64,000 bases of DNA from Bacillus cereus (GTDB lineage: Bacteria > Bacillota > Bacilli > Bacillales > Bacillaceae_G), in the NCBI RefSeq assembly GCF_025917685.1, contig NZ_CP089518.1:436501-500500 (forward strand), in the 5' to 3' direction. A program made the translations under genes and the position numbers. How positions within the stretch are numbered: position 1 is the stretch's first letter; each line of letters begins with the position of its first letter. Positions 1-7,664 of this stretch are shown in pieces. The notes beneath the pieces were generated by a model. It ran no database searches, had not been told where the DNA came from, and saw only the letters and a list, made by a program, of their open reading frames with translations.

Positions 1-2
1 AT

Positions 3-260
3 TCCGTTGTTGATAAAGCAATTGAAGTTGTACAACAATCGGGAGTTCGTTATGAAGTAGGGGCAATGGAAACAACGTTGGAAGGAGAATTAGATGTACT
101 TCTTGACGTCATTAAACGCGCGCAACAAGCTTGCGTCGATGCTGGAGCAGAAGAAGTAATCACTTCTATTAAAATTCACTATCGTCCAAGTACGGGCGTA
201 ACGATTGACGAAAAAGTTTGGAAGTACCGTGATGAATATGCAAAACCAGAAGCGATCTAA
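3..260 (+). CDS. MTH1187-family thiamine-binding protein, 5' truncated
   Basis: The reading frame enters from the left edge of the window, so the N-terminus is missing; about 85 residues remain. The visible part contains YEVGAMETTLEGE and ends KYRDEYAKPEAI, which matches the small alpha/beta MTH1187/YqgV (DUF77) family. Members are about 100 residues long and several bind thiamine or its pyrimidine part. It overlaps the permease gene by 29 bases and leads an apparent four-gene operon with an ABC importer of the thiamine-precursor type. The family is recognised from sequence; ligand binding is inferred from family and neighbours. Confidence 0.75.
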   Translation, partial: SVVDKAIEVVQQSGVRYEVGAMETTLEGELDVLLDVIKRAQQACVDAGAEEVITSIKIHYRPSTGVTIDEKVWKYRDEYAKPEAI

Positions 261-1005
261 AATAATTACAACAATTTGGCTTATCCTTCTCATTGCTATA
301 TGGGAAGGATCTGTTTCATTATTTAAAATTGAGCCGTGGATTTTACCGAAGCCGTCTGCAATTGTGCAAGAGCTAATTGGAATGAAAGATTTACTATTAC
401 CGAATACAGTGCAAACGTTACAGGAAGTAATAATTGGGTTGTTTTTTGCAATTATACTTGGGACGAGTATTGCTATCATTATGGATGTTATCCCTTTATT
501 TCGGATTTTAATGAATCCGTTGCTCGTTATTTCGCAAACAATTCCCATCGTTGTGCTCGCTCCATTATTTATTATTTGGTTTGGGTACGGGATGTTGCCA
601 AAAGTAATGGTTGTTATTCTTGTTTGTTTCTTCCCAATTGCGCTTAGCATTTTAGAAGGTTTCCAAACGGTAGATAAAAATATGCTGAAACTGTTACAAA
701 CAATGAAGGCAACGAAATGGCAAGTTTACCAGAAAGTAAAGTTTCCAGCAGTACTCCCATACTTTTTCTCAGGTTTAAAAATTGCAGTTACATATAGCGT
801 AATGGGGGCAATTATCGGAGAATGGCTCGGTGCAAGTGAAGGGTTAGGGGTTATGCTTACGAGAGCGACAAAATCCTTTTTAACTGCTCGAGTATTTGGT
901 GTTGCAGCGATTATCGTCATGGTGACATTATGCCTGTACTTTATTGTTGAATTTATGGCAAGAATAACAGCACCATGGATATACAGAAAGGGCGGCAGAA
1001 AATGA
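232..1005 (+). CDS. ABC transporter permease, thiamine-precursor (ThiX-like) type
   Basis: This is the integral membrane subunit of an ABC importer, about 257 residues with roughly six hydrophobic segments. Its cytoplasmic loop has the binding-protein-dependent permease EAA pattern (around MKATKWQVYQKVKFPAVLPYFFSG, with a conserved G). The ATG at 232 is chosen because GGAAG at 220-224 lies seven bases upstream; a more upstream TTG at 205 has no ribosome binding site. The gene overlaps both neighbours, and its TGA overlaps the ATG of the binding-protein gene. Membership in the NMT1/THI5-linked family suggests uptake of a pyrimidine thiamine precursor, which is inferred. Confidence 0.85.
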   Translation: MNMQNQKRSKIITTIWLILLIAIWEGSVSLFKIEPWILPKPSAIVQELIGMKDLLLPNTVQTLQEVIIGLFFAIILGTSIAIIMDVIPLFRILMNPLLVISQTIPIVVLAPLFIIWFGYGMLPKVMVVILVCFFPIALSILEGFQTVDKNMLKLLQTMKATKWQVYQKVKFPAVLPYFFSGLKIAVTYSVMGAIIGEWLGASEGLGVMLTRATKSFLTARVFGVAAIIVMVTLCLYFIVEFMARITAPWIYRKGGRK

Positions 1006-2000
1006 AAAAAGGTTTAAAAATTATGTTAGCTGCATTATTAGCAGTTGGTGTTGTCGGATGTAATCCGGCGAAGAAAGAAGAAAGTTCAAGTAAAGATAAA
1101 AAAGTAAAAGTCGTTTTAGATTGGTTTCCAAATACGAATCATACTGGCTTATATGTAGCGCAAGCGAAAGATTATTACAAAAAGCAAGGGCTTGATGTAG
1201 AAATTATCCAGCCTGGTGATAATGTAACGGCAGAGCAGATGATTGCTTCTGGGAAAGCAGACTTTGCGATAAGCGCACAAGAAAATGTAACGTTGGCTCG
1301 TGTAGAAGGTATTCCTGTTGTATCTGTAGGAGCGATTATTCAGCATAATACCTCTGCTTTTGCATCGCTAAAAAAAGATAATATGACGTCACCGAAAGAT
1401 TTTGAAGGTAAACGTTATGGCGGCTGGGGAGGACCAGCAGAAGAAGCGACGTTAAAAACGATTATGGAGAAACATCAAGCTGATTTTAATAAAGTCGAAA
1501 AAATTATTCTTGGACAAACGGACTTCTTCAAATCAATCGGTCGTGATGCAGATTTCGAATGGATTTATTACGGATGGGATGGAATTGAAGCGAAGCGTCA
1601 AGGAAAAGAGTTAAATACGATTATGGTGAAAGACTTAGATCCAGCGCTTGATTTCTATAGTCCTGTTATTATTACAAGTGAAAAACATACGAAGCAAGAT
1701 AAAGATTTTGTGAAAAAGTTTATGACTGCAACGACAGAAGGTTATGATTTTGCAATTAAAGAACCGAAAGAAGCTGCGGATATTTTAATTAAAGCTGTTC
1801 CAGATGTGAATAAAGAATTAGTGAAAGAAAGTCAAAAGTGGTTAAGTACAAAGTATCAAGATGATGCAAAAGCGTGGGGAGTACAGAAGGAAGAAGTTTG
1901 GACGAATTACATGAATTTCTTATATGACAACAAAGTTATTAAGAAGAAAATTGATGTGAAAGATGCCTTTACAAATGAATTCCTTCCAAGTGAAAAATGA
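1002..2000 (+). CDS. Substrate-binding lipoprotein of thiamine-precursor ABC transporter (NMT1/THI5-like)
   Basis: A 332-residue extracytoplasmic binding protein. Residues 1-20 form a signal peptide ending in a lipobox (VVGC), so it should be lipid-anchored to the outer face of the membrane. The mature start (VVLDWFPNTNHTGLYVAQAK) is typical of NMT1/THI5-like proteins, which bind hydroxymethylpyrimidine or formylaminopyrimidine (ThiY). The ATG at 1002 overlaps the permease stop as ATGA; an upstream in-frame ATG at 975 would lie inside the permease and spoil the signal peptide. A riboflavin- or sulfonate-type ligand is possible but less likely given the adjacent thiamine-binding gene. Confidence 0.85.
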   Translation: MKKGLKIMLAALLAVGVVGCNPAKKEESSSKDKKVKVVLDWFPNTNHTGLYVAQAKDYYKKQGLDVEIIQPGDNVTAEQMIASGKADFAISAQENVTLARVEGIPVVSVGAIIQHNTSAFASLKKDNMTSPKDFEGKRYGGWGGPAEEATLKTIMEKHQADFNKVEKIILGQTDFFKSIGRDADFEWIYYGWDGIEAKRQGKELNTIMVKDLDPALDFYSPVIITSEKHTKQDKDFVKKFMTATTEGYDFAIKEPKEAADILIKAVPDVNKELVKESQKWLSTKYQDDAKAWGVQKEEVWTNYMNFLYDNKVIKKKIDVKDAFTNEFLPSEK

Positions 2001-2746
2001 GTGGATTACTAATAAAAGAGGTTGTAAAAGCTTTCGATGGAAAGAATGTATTAAAAAATATTAGTGCTTCTATACAAGAGGGGGAATTCGTCTCTTTTGT
2101 AGGTCCAAGTGGTTGTGGAAAAAGCACTTTGTTAAATATGATCGCGAGTGTTGAAGAGCCAACGAGTGGAGAGGTATTTTATAACGAGGAACATGTGACA
2201 AAACAAGATGTTGTAAGTTATATGCCGCAACAAGATTTATTACTACCGTGGCGATCGGCTTTGCAAAATATAGTACTTCCATTAGAAATTGAAGGAAAGC
2301 CGAAAAAACAAAGGTTAACAGAGGGAATGGAAGCATTAAAGCAGTTTGAGCTAGATGAATATGCAGACCATTATCCAGATGAACTGTCTGGTGGTATGCG
2401 TCAAAGAATTAGTTTTTTGCGCACATATTTATGTGAAAAACCAATTATGCTACTTGATGAGCCTTTTGGAAAATTAGATGCCTTTACAAAAATGGAAGTA
2501 CATAGTTGGCTTTTAAACTCTTGGCACCAAGAGAAGCAAACAATCGTTATGGTTACACACGACTTAGATGAGGCAATCTTGCTTTCTGATCGCGTATTTA
2601 TTTTATCTCAAAGACCAGCATCAATAGTTGGTGAGGTACAAGTGAAATTACCTAGACCACGAACGATGGATATGTTGACATCACTTGAGTTGAAGAAGGA
2701 TAAGGAAGAAATTCTGAGAGTGTTAGCTCCTTATATGAAAAAATAG
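1997..2746 (+). CDS. ABC transporter ATP-binding protein, ThiZ-like
   Basis: A 249-residue nucleotide-binding subunit that energises the importer encoded just upstream. Walker A is GPSGCGKST at residues 36-44, the Q-loop is in MPQQDLLLPW, the signature is LSGGMRQR, Walker B is MLLDEPFGKLD, and the switch histidine is in VTHDLDEA. It resembles the SsuB/TauB/ThiZ class used with NMT1-type binding proteins. Its ATG overlaps the stop of the binding-protein gene (ATGA), indicating translational coupling. A rho-independent terminator follows directly, so it closes the operon. Confidence 0.9.
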   Translation: MSGLLIKEVVKAFDGKNVLKNISASIQEGEFVSFVGPSGCGKSTLLNMIASVEEPTSGEVFYNEEHVTKQDVVSYMPQQDLLLPWRSALQNIVLPLEIEGKPKKQRLTEGMEALKQFELDEYADHYPDELSGGMRQRISFLRTYLCEKPIMLLDEPFGKLDAFTKMEVHSWLLNSWHQEKQTIVMVTHDLDEAILLSDRVFILSQRPASIVGEVQVKLPRPRTMDMLTSLELKKDKEEILRVLAPYMKK

Positions 2747-2750
2747 AAAA

Positions 2751-2797
2751 AGTCTTTTAACAGTTTTTGGTATAATCGCTGTTAAGAGGCTTTTTTA
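2751..2797 (+). terminator. Rho-independent terminator of the thiamine-precursor ABC operon
   Basis: The arms AGTCTTTTAACAG and CTGTTAAGAGGCT pair with one G-U and are followed by a run of T. The long loop contains TATAAT, but no -35 stands at a suitable distance. Confidence 0.75.
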
Positions 2798-2812
2798 TAT
2801 AGGGGGAGAAAG

Positions 2813-3586
2813 ATGAAATCTATAGAGAAAATGGTCGATTCATTAACAGCTGATAATCTTGAAGAAGGAAAGGTTTTATTAAAAAATCATATTTTATTAA
2901 TGAAGTATGGTATGGAACGCCATGAATTAAAAGAAGAAGAAATGACAAAAATTTTAAAGTGGGTTCAAGGTCGAGATCAATTGAGAGAAGATGTTCCAGA
3001 ATTACGTGATTTACATTTAGTTAAAAAGTTTCAAGCGGTATTAGATGAATTTATTCATTCTATAATTTCAAATGGTTATGTAGAAGACGCAGTAGAAATT
3101 TTAGAGAGTGTATTAAAAAGTATGGGGGCAGTCGCTCATATTGTAAAAATTATGTTTGTCGGCAAAATGACAGTTAATAGAAATTCTTTAGAAATGGTAG
3201 AAGTATTAAAGCGAGAGTGCTACAACTTAATGGAACAGCGTGCTGCTGTCGGATTACATGCTCAAATCTTTCACGTTTTAGGTTTTGTGCATTCAATTCA
3301 GTTTGATTTAGAAGAAAGATCACAGGAACATGGACGAACTGTAATAGGCTTTTTAACGGATTTTAAGACGAAGGAATTGAAATCTGTACAACAATTTCAA
3401 AACGAAGAGCATATTTCAGAAGTGAAAAATATGGTTAGTAAAGAGTATGGGATAGAATTACAAAGAAGAATTTATATTTGGAAATCGTTAACGCTCATCT
3501 TTACAAGTCCATACGCATTAGAAAAGATGTATAAAGAAATTTACGCAGAATATGAAAAAACTGAGAAGGAACAAAAGAAAAAATAG
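2813..3586 (+). CDS. Conserved hypothetical soluble protein
   Basis: A 257-residue protein that I do not recognise. It is predicted to be almost entirely alpha-helical and charged, with no signal peptide or membrane segment, and has a lysine/glutamate-rich tail. GGGGGAG stands at a good distance before the ATG. It is monocistronic, with a terminator before it and a separate regulated unit after it. Codon use matches the neighbours. No catalytic motif is visible, and no function is proposed. Confidence 0.75.
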   Translation: MKSIEKMVDSLTADNLEEGKVLLKNHILLMKYGMERHELKEEEMTKILKWVQGRDQLREDVPELRDLHLVKKFQAVLDEFIHSIISNGYVEDAVEILESVLKSMGAVAHIVKIMFVGKMTVNRNSLEMVEVLKRECYNLMEQRAAVGLHAQIFHVLGFVHSIQFDLEERSQEHGRTVIGFLTDFKTKELKSVQQFQNEEHISEVKNMVSKEYGIELQRRIYIWKSLTLIFTSPYALEKMYKEIYAEYEKTEKEQKKK

Positions 3587-3653
3587 AGAATAGAATATAA
3601 GAGAGTAGTTTATACTCTTAATATAACAAATGTTAAAGGAGTGAAAGGATAAA

Positions 3654-3692
3654 ATGACTTTATCAACTGTTCTTCAAATGGTTTTAGCTTGA
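3654..3692 (+). CDS. Putative 12-residue leader peptide upstream of ABC-F gene
   Basis: A short open frame encodes MTLSTVLQMVLA. It has a strong ribosome binding site (AAAGGAG, 3635-3641, plus GAAAGG closer in) and lies about 200 bases before the ABC-F start. The coding bases themselves form one arm of an inverted repeat, with the partner around 3724-3741. A strong terminator follows. This arrangement is the one used for ribosome-stalling control of ABC-F and other antibiotic-response genes. The peptide is seen; its regulatory use is inferred. Confidence 0.6.
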   Translation: MTLSTVLQMVLA

Positions 3693-3780
3693 TATGGGAG
3701 AAGTCTGCCCATTTTTAACAAATAAGCTAAATTGAAGACAGCAGGTAAAGAACCTTAATCCTTTCTTACGATAATATGTA

Positions 3781-3813
3781 ATGGGTAAGGTGTATTCACC
3801 TTACCCATTTTTT
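3781..3813 (+). terminator. Strong intrinsic terminator upstream of the ABC-F start
   Basis: A perfect 12-bp stem (ATGGGTAAGGTG with CACCTTACCCAT), a four-base loop and a T run. It lies 80 bases before the ABC-F start codon and far after the preceding gene, so it most likely acts as a conditional attenuator. Confidence 0.85.
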
Positions 3814-3892
3814 ATATGTATAACTAAATAAGGCTTTATACTGTTGTTCTCTCTATTTAGCTTATGGATCATAAGAAAAGGAGAGAGAAAAA

Positions 3893-5425
3893 ATGAGTAT
3901 ATTAACAGTAGAAAATGTAAGTCATTCATATGGTGAGAAAACCATTTTATATAATACATGCTTTCGATTATTAAAGGGTGAACATGTTGGGCTAGTAGGG
4001 AAAAATGGAATTGGAAAATCAACATTATTACGCTTGTTAACAGGAGAACTTATACATGATGATGGGAAAATTGAATGGTTTCCACATGTGAAGATTGGCT
4101 TTTTACAACAACATATAGATTTGCAAGAAGGTATAACAATTGAAGAATACTTGCAAAGTGCGTTTTCTAATCTGTATGAGTTTGAACGTGAAATGTTAAA
4201 ACTTACAGAAGAGATGGCTGGAGCAGGAGAAGTAGGGAAATTGTTAGTAAGGTATGGAGAGTTACAAACTATATTGGAGAATTCTAATTTTTATCAAATT
4301 CATACAGAAATTGAAGAAGTAGCGATTGGCTTAGGGTTGTTTGAAGTAGGAATGGAAAAGGATGTTTCAAAGTTAAGCGGTGGTCAACGGACAAAGTTAT
4401 TACTTGGTAAACTCCTTTTAGAAAAAGCTGATGTTTTATTATTAGATGAGCCAACTAACTATTTAGACACAGCTCATATAGAATGGTTGCAATCATATTT
4501 ACAAATGTATGAAAAAGCTTATATTATCATTTCGCACGATGAAGTATTTTTGAACAATATTACGAAAGTTATTTACCATCTAGATGAGCGCACAATTAAG
4601 CGCTATGTAGGTGATTATAATAGTTTTGTGCGTAATTATGAACTGCAAAAGAAACAATTACAGGCAGCATATACGAAACAGCAAAAGGAAATTGCACATT
4701 TAGAGAGCTTCATTCAAAAAAATAAAATTCGTAAAGCGAAACAAGCAAAAAGTCGTGAAAAAGTATTAGAGAAAATGCAAAAGGTTGAAAAGGTTAACTA
4801 TGTACCTCGCGCTCGTTTTGATTTTAATGTTTATACTGAGCCAGTGAGTCGTATATTACAGGTAGAGAAACTGAAAATTGGTTATGGTGAACCGTTATTT
4901 TCGGAATTGGATTTTCAAGTGAAAAAAGGGGAAAAGATTGCGATTATTGGTCATAATGGGATTGGAAAAACAACAATGTTAAAAACATTACTAGGACAAA
5001 TAAAACCGTTAGGCGGTTCAGTTTCTATTGGGGAACGAGTAAAACCCGCTTATTTTGCACAAGAGGAATTTTCCTCAGAAATAACTGCACTAGAGAGAGT
5101 ATGGGCAGGAAGGCCAGACATGACAAGAAAAGAAATCCGACAAGCATTAGCAAAGTGCGGATTGAAAGAAGAACATGTATTAAAACCTATTCAATTATTA
5201 AGTGGAGGAGAACAAACAAAAGTACGGTTATGCGAACTTATCGTAACTAAAAGCAATGTTTTAATTTTAGATGAACCAACTAACCATTTGGATACAGAGA
5301 CTAAGAGGGCTTTACAGGAAGCGTTAAAACAATATAAAGGTACGGTTTTAATTGTTTCACATGAGCCTTCTTTCTATGAAGCGTGGATAACGAAAATATG
5401 GAATATCGAAGAATGGAACGTTTAA
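3893..5425 (+). CDS. ABC-F family ATPase, YfmM-like
   Basis: A 510-residue soluble protein with two ABC nucleotide-binding domains and no membrane segment, the hallmark of ABC-F translation factors that bind the ribosomal E site. Walker A motifs are GKNGIGKST (about residue 37) and GHNGIGKTT (about 360); signatures are LSGGQRTK and LSGGEQTK; Walker B motifs are VLLLDEPTN and LILDEPTN. A charged helical linker of about 80 residues, rich in K, E and Q, joins them. Overall it is closest to Bacillus YfmM. The upstream leader-peptide attenuator suggests induction by ribosome-targeting drugs or stalling, so a ribosome-protection role is plausible but unproven. Confidence 0.88.
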   Translation: MSILTVENVSHSYGEKTILYNTCFRLLKGEHVGLVGKNGIGKSTLLRLLTGELIHDDGKIEWFPHVKIGFLQQHIDLQEGITIEEYLQSAFSNLYEFEREMLKLTEEMAGAGEVGKLLVRYGELQTILENSNFYQIHTEIEEVAIGLGLFEVGMEKDVSKLSGGQRTKLLLGKLLLEKADVLLLDEPTNYLDTAHIEWLQSYLQMYEKAYIIISHDEVFLNNITKVIYHLDERTIKRYVGDYNSFVRNYELQKKQLQAAYTKQQKEIAHLESFIQKNKIRKAKQAKSREKVLEKMQKVEKVNYVPRARFDFNVYTEPVSRILQVEKLKIGYGEPLFSELDFQVKKGEKIAIIGHNGIGKTTMLKTLLGQIKPLGGSVSIGERVKPAYFAQEEFSSEITALERVWAGRPDMTRKEIRQALAKCGLKEEHVLKPIQLLSGGEQTKVRLCELIVTKSNVLILDEPTNHLDTETKRALQEALKQYKGTVLIVSHEPSFYEAWITKIWNIEEWNV

Positions 5426-5439
5426 CAATATGAATAAAG

Positions 5440-5476
5440 AAAAGGCATTAGCTTTTATGAGCTAATGCCTTTTCTT
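5440..5476 (+). terminator. Terminator of the ABC-F gene
   Basis: A long perfect stem AAAGGCATTAGCT / AGCTAATGCCTTT followed by TCTTT. Confidence 0.85.
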
Positions 5477-5703
5477 TGTGATTAACATGATTTTCGAAAA
5501 TTCTTACATGAGAATTGTATGAAGAAGCACTCTTATGGTGCGCTTATATAAGAAGGAATGTGACCATTTTTTTATACATTATTAATTTTATATATCGTTT
5601 AAAAGAATTTTCGGTGAATTTATAGAGTCAATTTTGAATGACGTAGCAGGATGATGAAATTTCATGTAAAATAATAGTAAAAATATGTAAAGGAGGGGAT
5701 AGT

Positions 5704-6075
5704 GTGGATGTGTTTTTGAACATTGCTGAGGAAAAAATTCGTCAAGCGATACGGAATGGTGATCTTGATAATATTCCGGGACAAGGAAAACCACTACAAT
5801 TAGAAGATCTTTCAATGGTACCTCCAGAATTAAGAATGAGTTATAAAATCTTGAAAAATGCAGGCATGATTCCACCAGAAATGGAATTGCAAAAAGATAT
5901 ATTGAAAATAGAGGATTTAATCGCTTGTTGTTATGATGAAGCAGAGAGAAAAAAATTACAAGAAGAGTTAACAGCAAAAACACTACGCTTTCAGCAGGTA
6001 ATGGAAAAGAGAAAGATTAAAGATAGTTCAGCATTTCGTATGTATCAAGATAAAGTATTTCGTAAATTACGTTAA
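5704..6075 (+). CDS. DnaJ-like C-domain (DUF1992) family protein
   Basis: A 123-residue cytosolic protein of the DUF1992 (DnaJ homologue subfamily C member 28-like) family, recognised by IAEEKIRQAIRNGDLDNIPGQGKPLQLED and the following VPPELRMSYKILKNAG. It lacks the J domain, as is usual for bacterial members. Translation starts at a GTG at 5704, seven bases after GGAGG (5692-5696). It is followed by a thioredoxin-like gene after ten bases, so the two are probably cotranscribed. The molecular function is unknown. Confidence 0.85.
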   Translation: MDVFLNIAEEKIRQAIRNGDLDNIPGQGKPLQLEDLSMVPPELRMSYKILKNAGMIPPEMELQKDILKIEDLIACCYDEAERKKLQEELTAKTLRFQQVMEKRKIKDSSAFRMYQDKVFRKLR

Positions 6076-6085
6076 GAGGGATAAG

Positions 6086-6400
6086 ATGAATAAATTTGAA
6101 ACGATAGAAGAATTAGCACTATATATTGAAAAACAACAATTGGTACTTCTATTTATTAAAACGGAAAATTGTGGCGTTTGTGATGTTATGCTACGGAAAG
6201 TAAACTATGTATTAGAGAATTATGATTACGTAGAGAAAGTAGAAATATTACTACAAGACATGCAAGAGATTGCAGGGCGATATGCGATATTTACAGGACC
6301 GACAATTTTATTATTTCATAATGGAAAAGAGATTCTTCGTGAATCGCGCTTTATTTCGCTTGAAAATCTAGAGAGGACTATTCAATTATTCGAGGATTAA
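6086..6400 (+). CDS. Thioredoxin-fold family protein
   Basis: A 104-residue cytosolic thioredoxin-like protein. The redox motif is CGVC (in ENCGVCDVM, about residues 30-33) and the conserved cis-proline lies in FTGPTILLF. No signal peptide is present. The CGVC motif differs from the classical CGPC, so it may be a reductase for a specific partner. It sits between the DUF1992 gene and a small membrane protein gene with short gaps, suggesting one transcript ended by the hairpin at 6670-6700. Confidence 0.85.
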   Translation: MNKFETIEELALYIEKQQLVLLFIKTENCGVCDVMLRKVNYVLENYDYVEKVEILLQDMQEIAGRYAIFTGPTILLFHNGKEILRESRFISLENLERTIQLFED

Positions 6401-6413
6401 GGGAGGCTTTTAT

Positions 6414-6665
6414 ATGGAATTTATTATTGTCATACTATTATTTGTTGTAGTTGGAACAATTGTAACAGCAGTTCGATCAAACAAAAAGAAGGTAAATCTT
6501 ACGAAACAAAATAACATTCATAATTCATCTAACAGCTCATCACCATTATTTTTCTTTGCTGGATCTGATAATGATAGCTCGCACGGAGGTTCACATGATT
6601 GTGGAGGGTCTTTCGGTGGAGATAGCGGAGGCAGCTGCGATGGTGGTGGAGGTGGCGGTGATTGA
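6414..6665 (+). CDS. Small membrane protein with Gly/Ser/Cys-rich tail
   Basis: 83 residues: one N-terminal membrane segment (residues 2-20), a short basic stretch (RSNKKK), a Ser/Asn-rich spacer and a tail rich in Gly, Asp, Ser and His with two cysteines (HDCGG and GSCDGG) ending in a Gly run. Tails of this type occur on small bacterial membrane proteins of unknown role; metal binding through His/Asp/Cys is conceivable but is only a guess. GGGAGG precedes the start at a normal distance. It is the last gene of the 5704-6665 group. Confidence 0.7.
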   Translation: MEFIIVILLFVVVGTIVTAVRSNKKKVNLTKQNNIHNSSNSSSPLFFFAGSDNDSSHGGSHDCGGSFGGDSGGSCDGGGGGGD

Positions 6666-6669
6666 TGAG

Positions 6670-6700
6670 AATACGCCCTATAGGGGGCGTATTTCTTTTT
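6670..6700 (+). terminator. Terminator after the 5704-6665 gene group
   Basis: Stem ATACGCCC / GGGGCGTAT with a short loop, then TTCTTTTT. Confidence 0.85.
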
Positions 6701-6718
6701 AAACAAACGTTTGATTAG
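6699..6718. promoter_or_regulatory. Palindromic operator 1 (CAAACGTTTG core)
   Basis: The core CAAACGTTTG at 6704-6713 is a perfect palindrome, with AAA to its left and ATT to its right. It repeats the core of a longer palindrome 43 bases downstream. This form is typical of TetR-family operators; the cognate repressor is not identified. Confidence 0.6.
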
Positions 6719-6743
6719 TTGGCTTACATATGCATAAAAACAG

Positions 6744-6763
6744 TTAAACAAACGTTTGTTTAA
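6744..6763. promoter_or_regulatory. Palindromic operator 2, perfect 20-bp palindrome
   Basis: The 20 bases read identically on both strands, with core AAACAAACGTTTGTTT. It lies 30 bases before the small membrane protein gene at 6793 and probably overlaps its promoter. The sequence is unlike the GACCGAACGGTC operators of the TetR gene just downstream, so a different regulator is implied. Confidence 0.7.
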
Positions 6764-6792
6764 ATACTTTTAATATACTAAGGGGAATGGAA

Positions 6793-6936
6793 ATGAAAAG
6801 GGAACCGAAAGTGAAAAACAAGGGGAAAGTAATGTTATTTTTATTAGCTGCGGGAGGCTTATTTCTTGTTAAATTAGGATTTAAAATTGGAATAATACAT
6901 ATGATTCGAACGTGGTTTGAGAATACGTTTTCTTAA
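6793..6936 (+). CDS. 47-residue membrane protein under palindromic operators
   Basis: A short ORF with a basic N-terminus (MKREPKVKNKGK), one hydrophobic segment at about residues 13-26 and a second weak one, and an amphipathic C-terminus. AGGGGAATGG precedes the ATG. I recognise no family. The reasons to believe it are the ribosome binding site, the two matching palindromes upstream and the hairpin terminator downstream (6949-6970). The gene is probably repressed by a TetR-family regulator encoded elsewhere. Confidence 0.6.
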   Translation: MKREPKVKNKGKVMLFLLAAGGLFLVKLGFKIGIIHMIRTWFENTFS

Positions 6937-6948
6937 ATAAGGAATATA

Positions 6949-6970
6949 GCCTCTTGTAATAGAGGTTTTT
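6949..6970 (+). terminator. Short terminator after the 47-residue gene
   Basis: Stem CCTCT / AGAGG with a six-base loop and TTTTT. It is short, so efficiency is uncertain. Confidence 0.55.
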
Positions 6971-6983
6971 AATTTGTTATTAT

Positions 6984-7003
6984 TAGACTGAATGGTCGGT
7001 TTA
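6984..7003. promoter_or_regulatory. Autoregulatory operator of the TetR gene
   Basis: The 20 bases TAGACTGAATGGTCGGTTTA match the site at 7629-7648 in 18 of 20 positions and end 13 bases before the TetR start codon. A shared site before the regulator and before the adjacent MFS gene indicates that the TetR protein controls both. Confidence 0.75.
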
Positions 7004-7016
7004 AAGAGGTGTGAAT

Positions 7017-7598
7017 ATGAGAAGAAGTGCAGAAGAGATAAAGAAAGAAATTGCATATAAAGTAGAAAGTTTGTTTTCACAGCAGGGCTATGCAGCTACA
7101 TCTATGGAAGAGATTTGTGAAATTACAGAGCGAAGTAAAGGCAGCATTTATTATCACTTTAAAAGTAAAGAAGAATTATTTTTATTTGTAGTGAAACAGC
7201 ATACGTATGATTGGCTTGAAAAATGGAATGAAAAAGAGAAGTTGTATAGTACTAGTACTGAAAAACTATATGGTCTCGCGGAATATCATGTAGAGGACAT
7301 ACAGCAACCAATTTCAAATGCAATAGAGGAATTCTCTATGAGCCAAGTTGTAAGTAAAGAGATCTTGGATGAACTATTAGCTTTAACAAGAGAATCATAT
7401 GTTATGTTCGAGAAACTAATTGAAGCAGGCATACAGTCTGGAGAGTTTCGTGAAGATAATACGCGCGATCTTATGTATATTGTGAATGGATTATTATCAG
7501 GGCTTGGAGTACTTTACTACGAGTTAGATTATAAAGAGTTGAAACGTATTTATAAAAAGGCAATAGATGTATTGTTAAAAGGAATGGCAGCTGAATAA
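7017..7598 (+). CDS. TetR-family transcriptional regulator of the adjacent MFS pump
   Basis: A 193-residue regulator. An N-terminal TetR helix-turn-helix spans about residues 9-55 (TSMEEICEITERSKGSIYYHFKSKEEL) and a helical ligand domain follows. The ATG at 7017 is chosen because AGAGG at 7005-7009 lies seven bases upstream; a GTG at 7011 is too close to that site. Matching operators lie before this gene and before the MFS gene 66 bases downstream, so a ligand probably relieves repression of the efflux protein. The inducer is unknown. Confidence 0.88.
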   Translation: MRRSAEEIKKEIAYKVESLFSQQGYAATSMEEICEITERSKGSIYYHFKSKEELFLFVVKQHTYDWLEKWNEKEKLYSTSTEKLYGLAEYHVEDIQQPISNAIEEFSMSQVVSKEILDELLALTRESYVMFEKLIEAGIQSGEFREDNTRDLMYIVNGLLSGLGVLYYELDYKELKRIYKKAIDVLLKGMAAE

Positions 7599-7628
7599 TA
7601 GGTCAGTTGCTTTTCTTACAAATTAAAT

Positions 7629-7648
7629 TAGACCGAACGGTCGGTTTA
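7629..7648. promoter_or_regulatory. TetR operator before the MFS gene
   Basis: The site contains GACCGAACGGTC, with perfect five-base arms GACCG and CGGTC. It ends 16 bases before the MFS start codon and nearly duplicates the operator before the TetR gene. Confidence 0.8.
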
Positions 7649-7664
7649 TGAAAGGGGAATGAAA

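Larger units (their letters stand above)
3635..3813 (+). promoter_or_regulatory. Leader attenuator of the ABC-F gene
   Basis: The 5' leader contains in order: a leader ORF, an inverted repeat between the ORF end (CTGTTCTTCAA and TTTTAGCTT) and AAGCTAAATTGAAGACAG, a segment ATCCTTTC that can pair with the leader ribosome binding site GAAAGGAT, and a 12-bp terminator hairpin at 3781-3813. These are mutually exclusive pairings in principle. A ribosome stalled on the leader would free or block them and so permit read-through into the ABC-F gene. This is inferred from structure; no folding was computed. Confidence 0.6.

Noticed and set aside
90..650. 186-codon ORF antisense to the permease gene
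   Set aside because: It covers a well-supported transport gene, has no ribosome binding site and shows no family resemblance.
2769..2778. TATAAT in the loop of the first terminator as a promoter for the 2813 gene
   Set aside because: No -35 element stands at 16-18 bases, and the bases are explained by the hairpin loop.
5588..5983. 131-codon minus-strand ORF over the DUF1992 gene
   Set aside because: Leucine/phenylalanine-rich shadow of the plus-strand gene without a start site.
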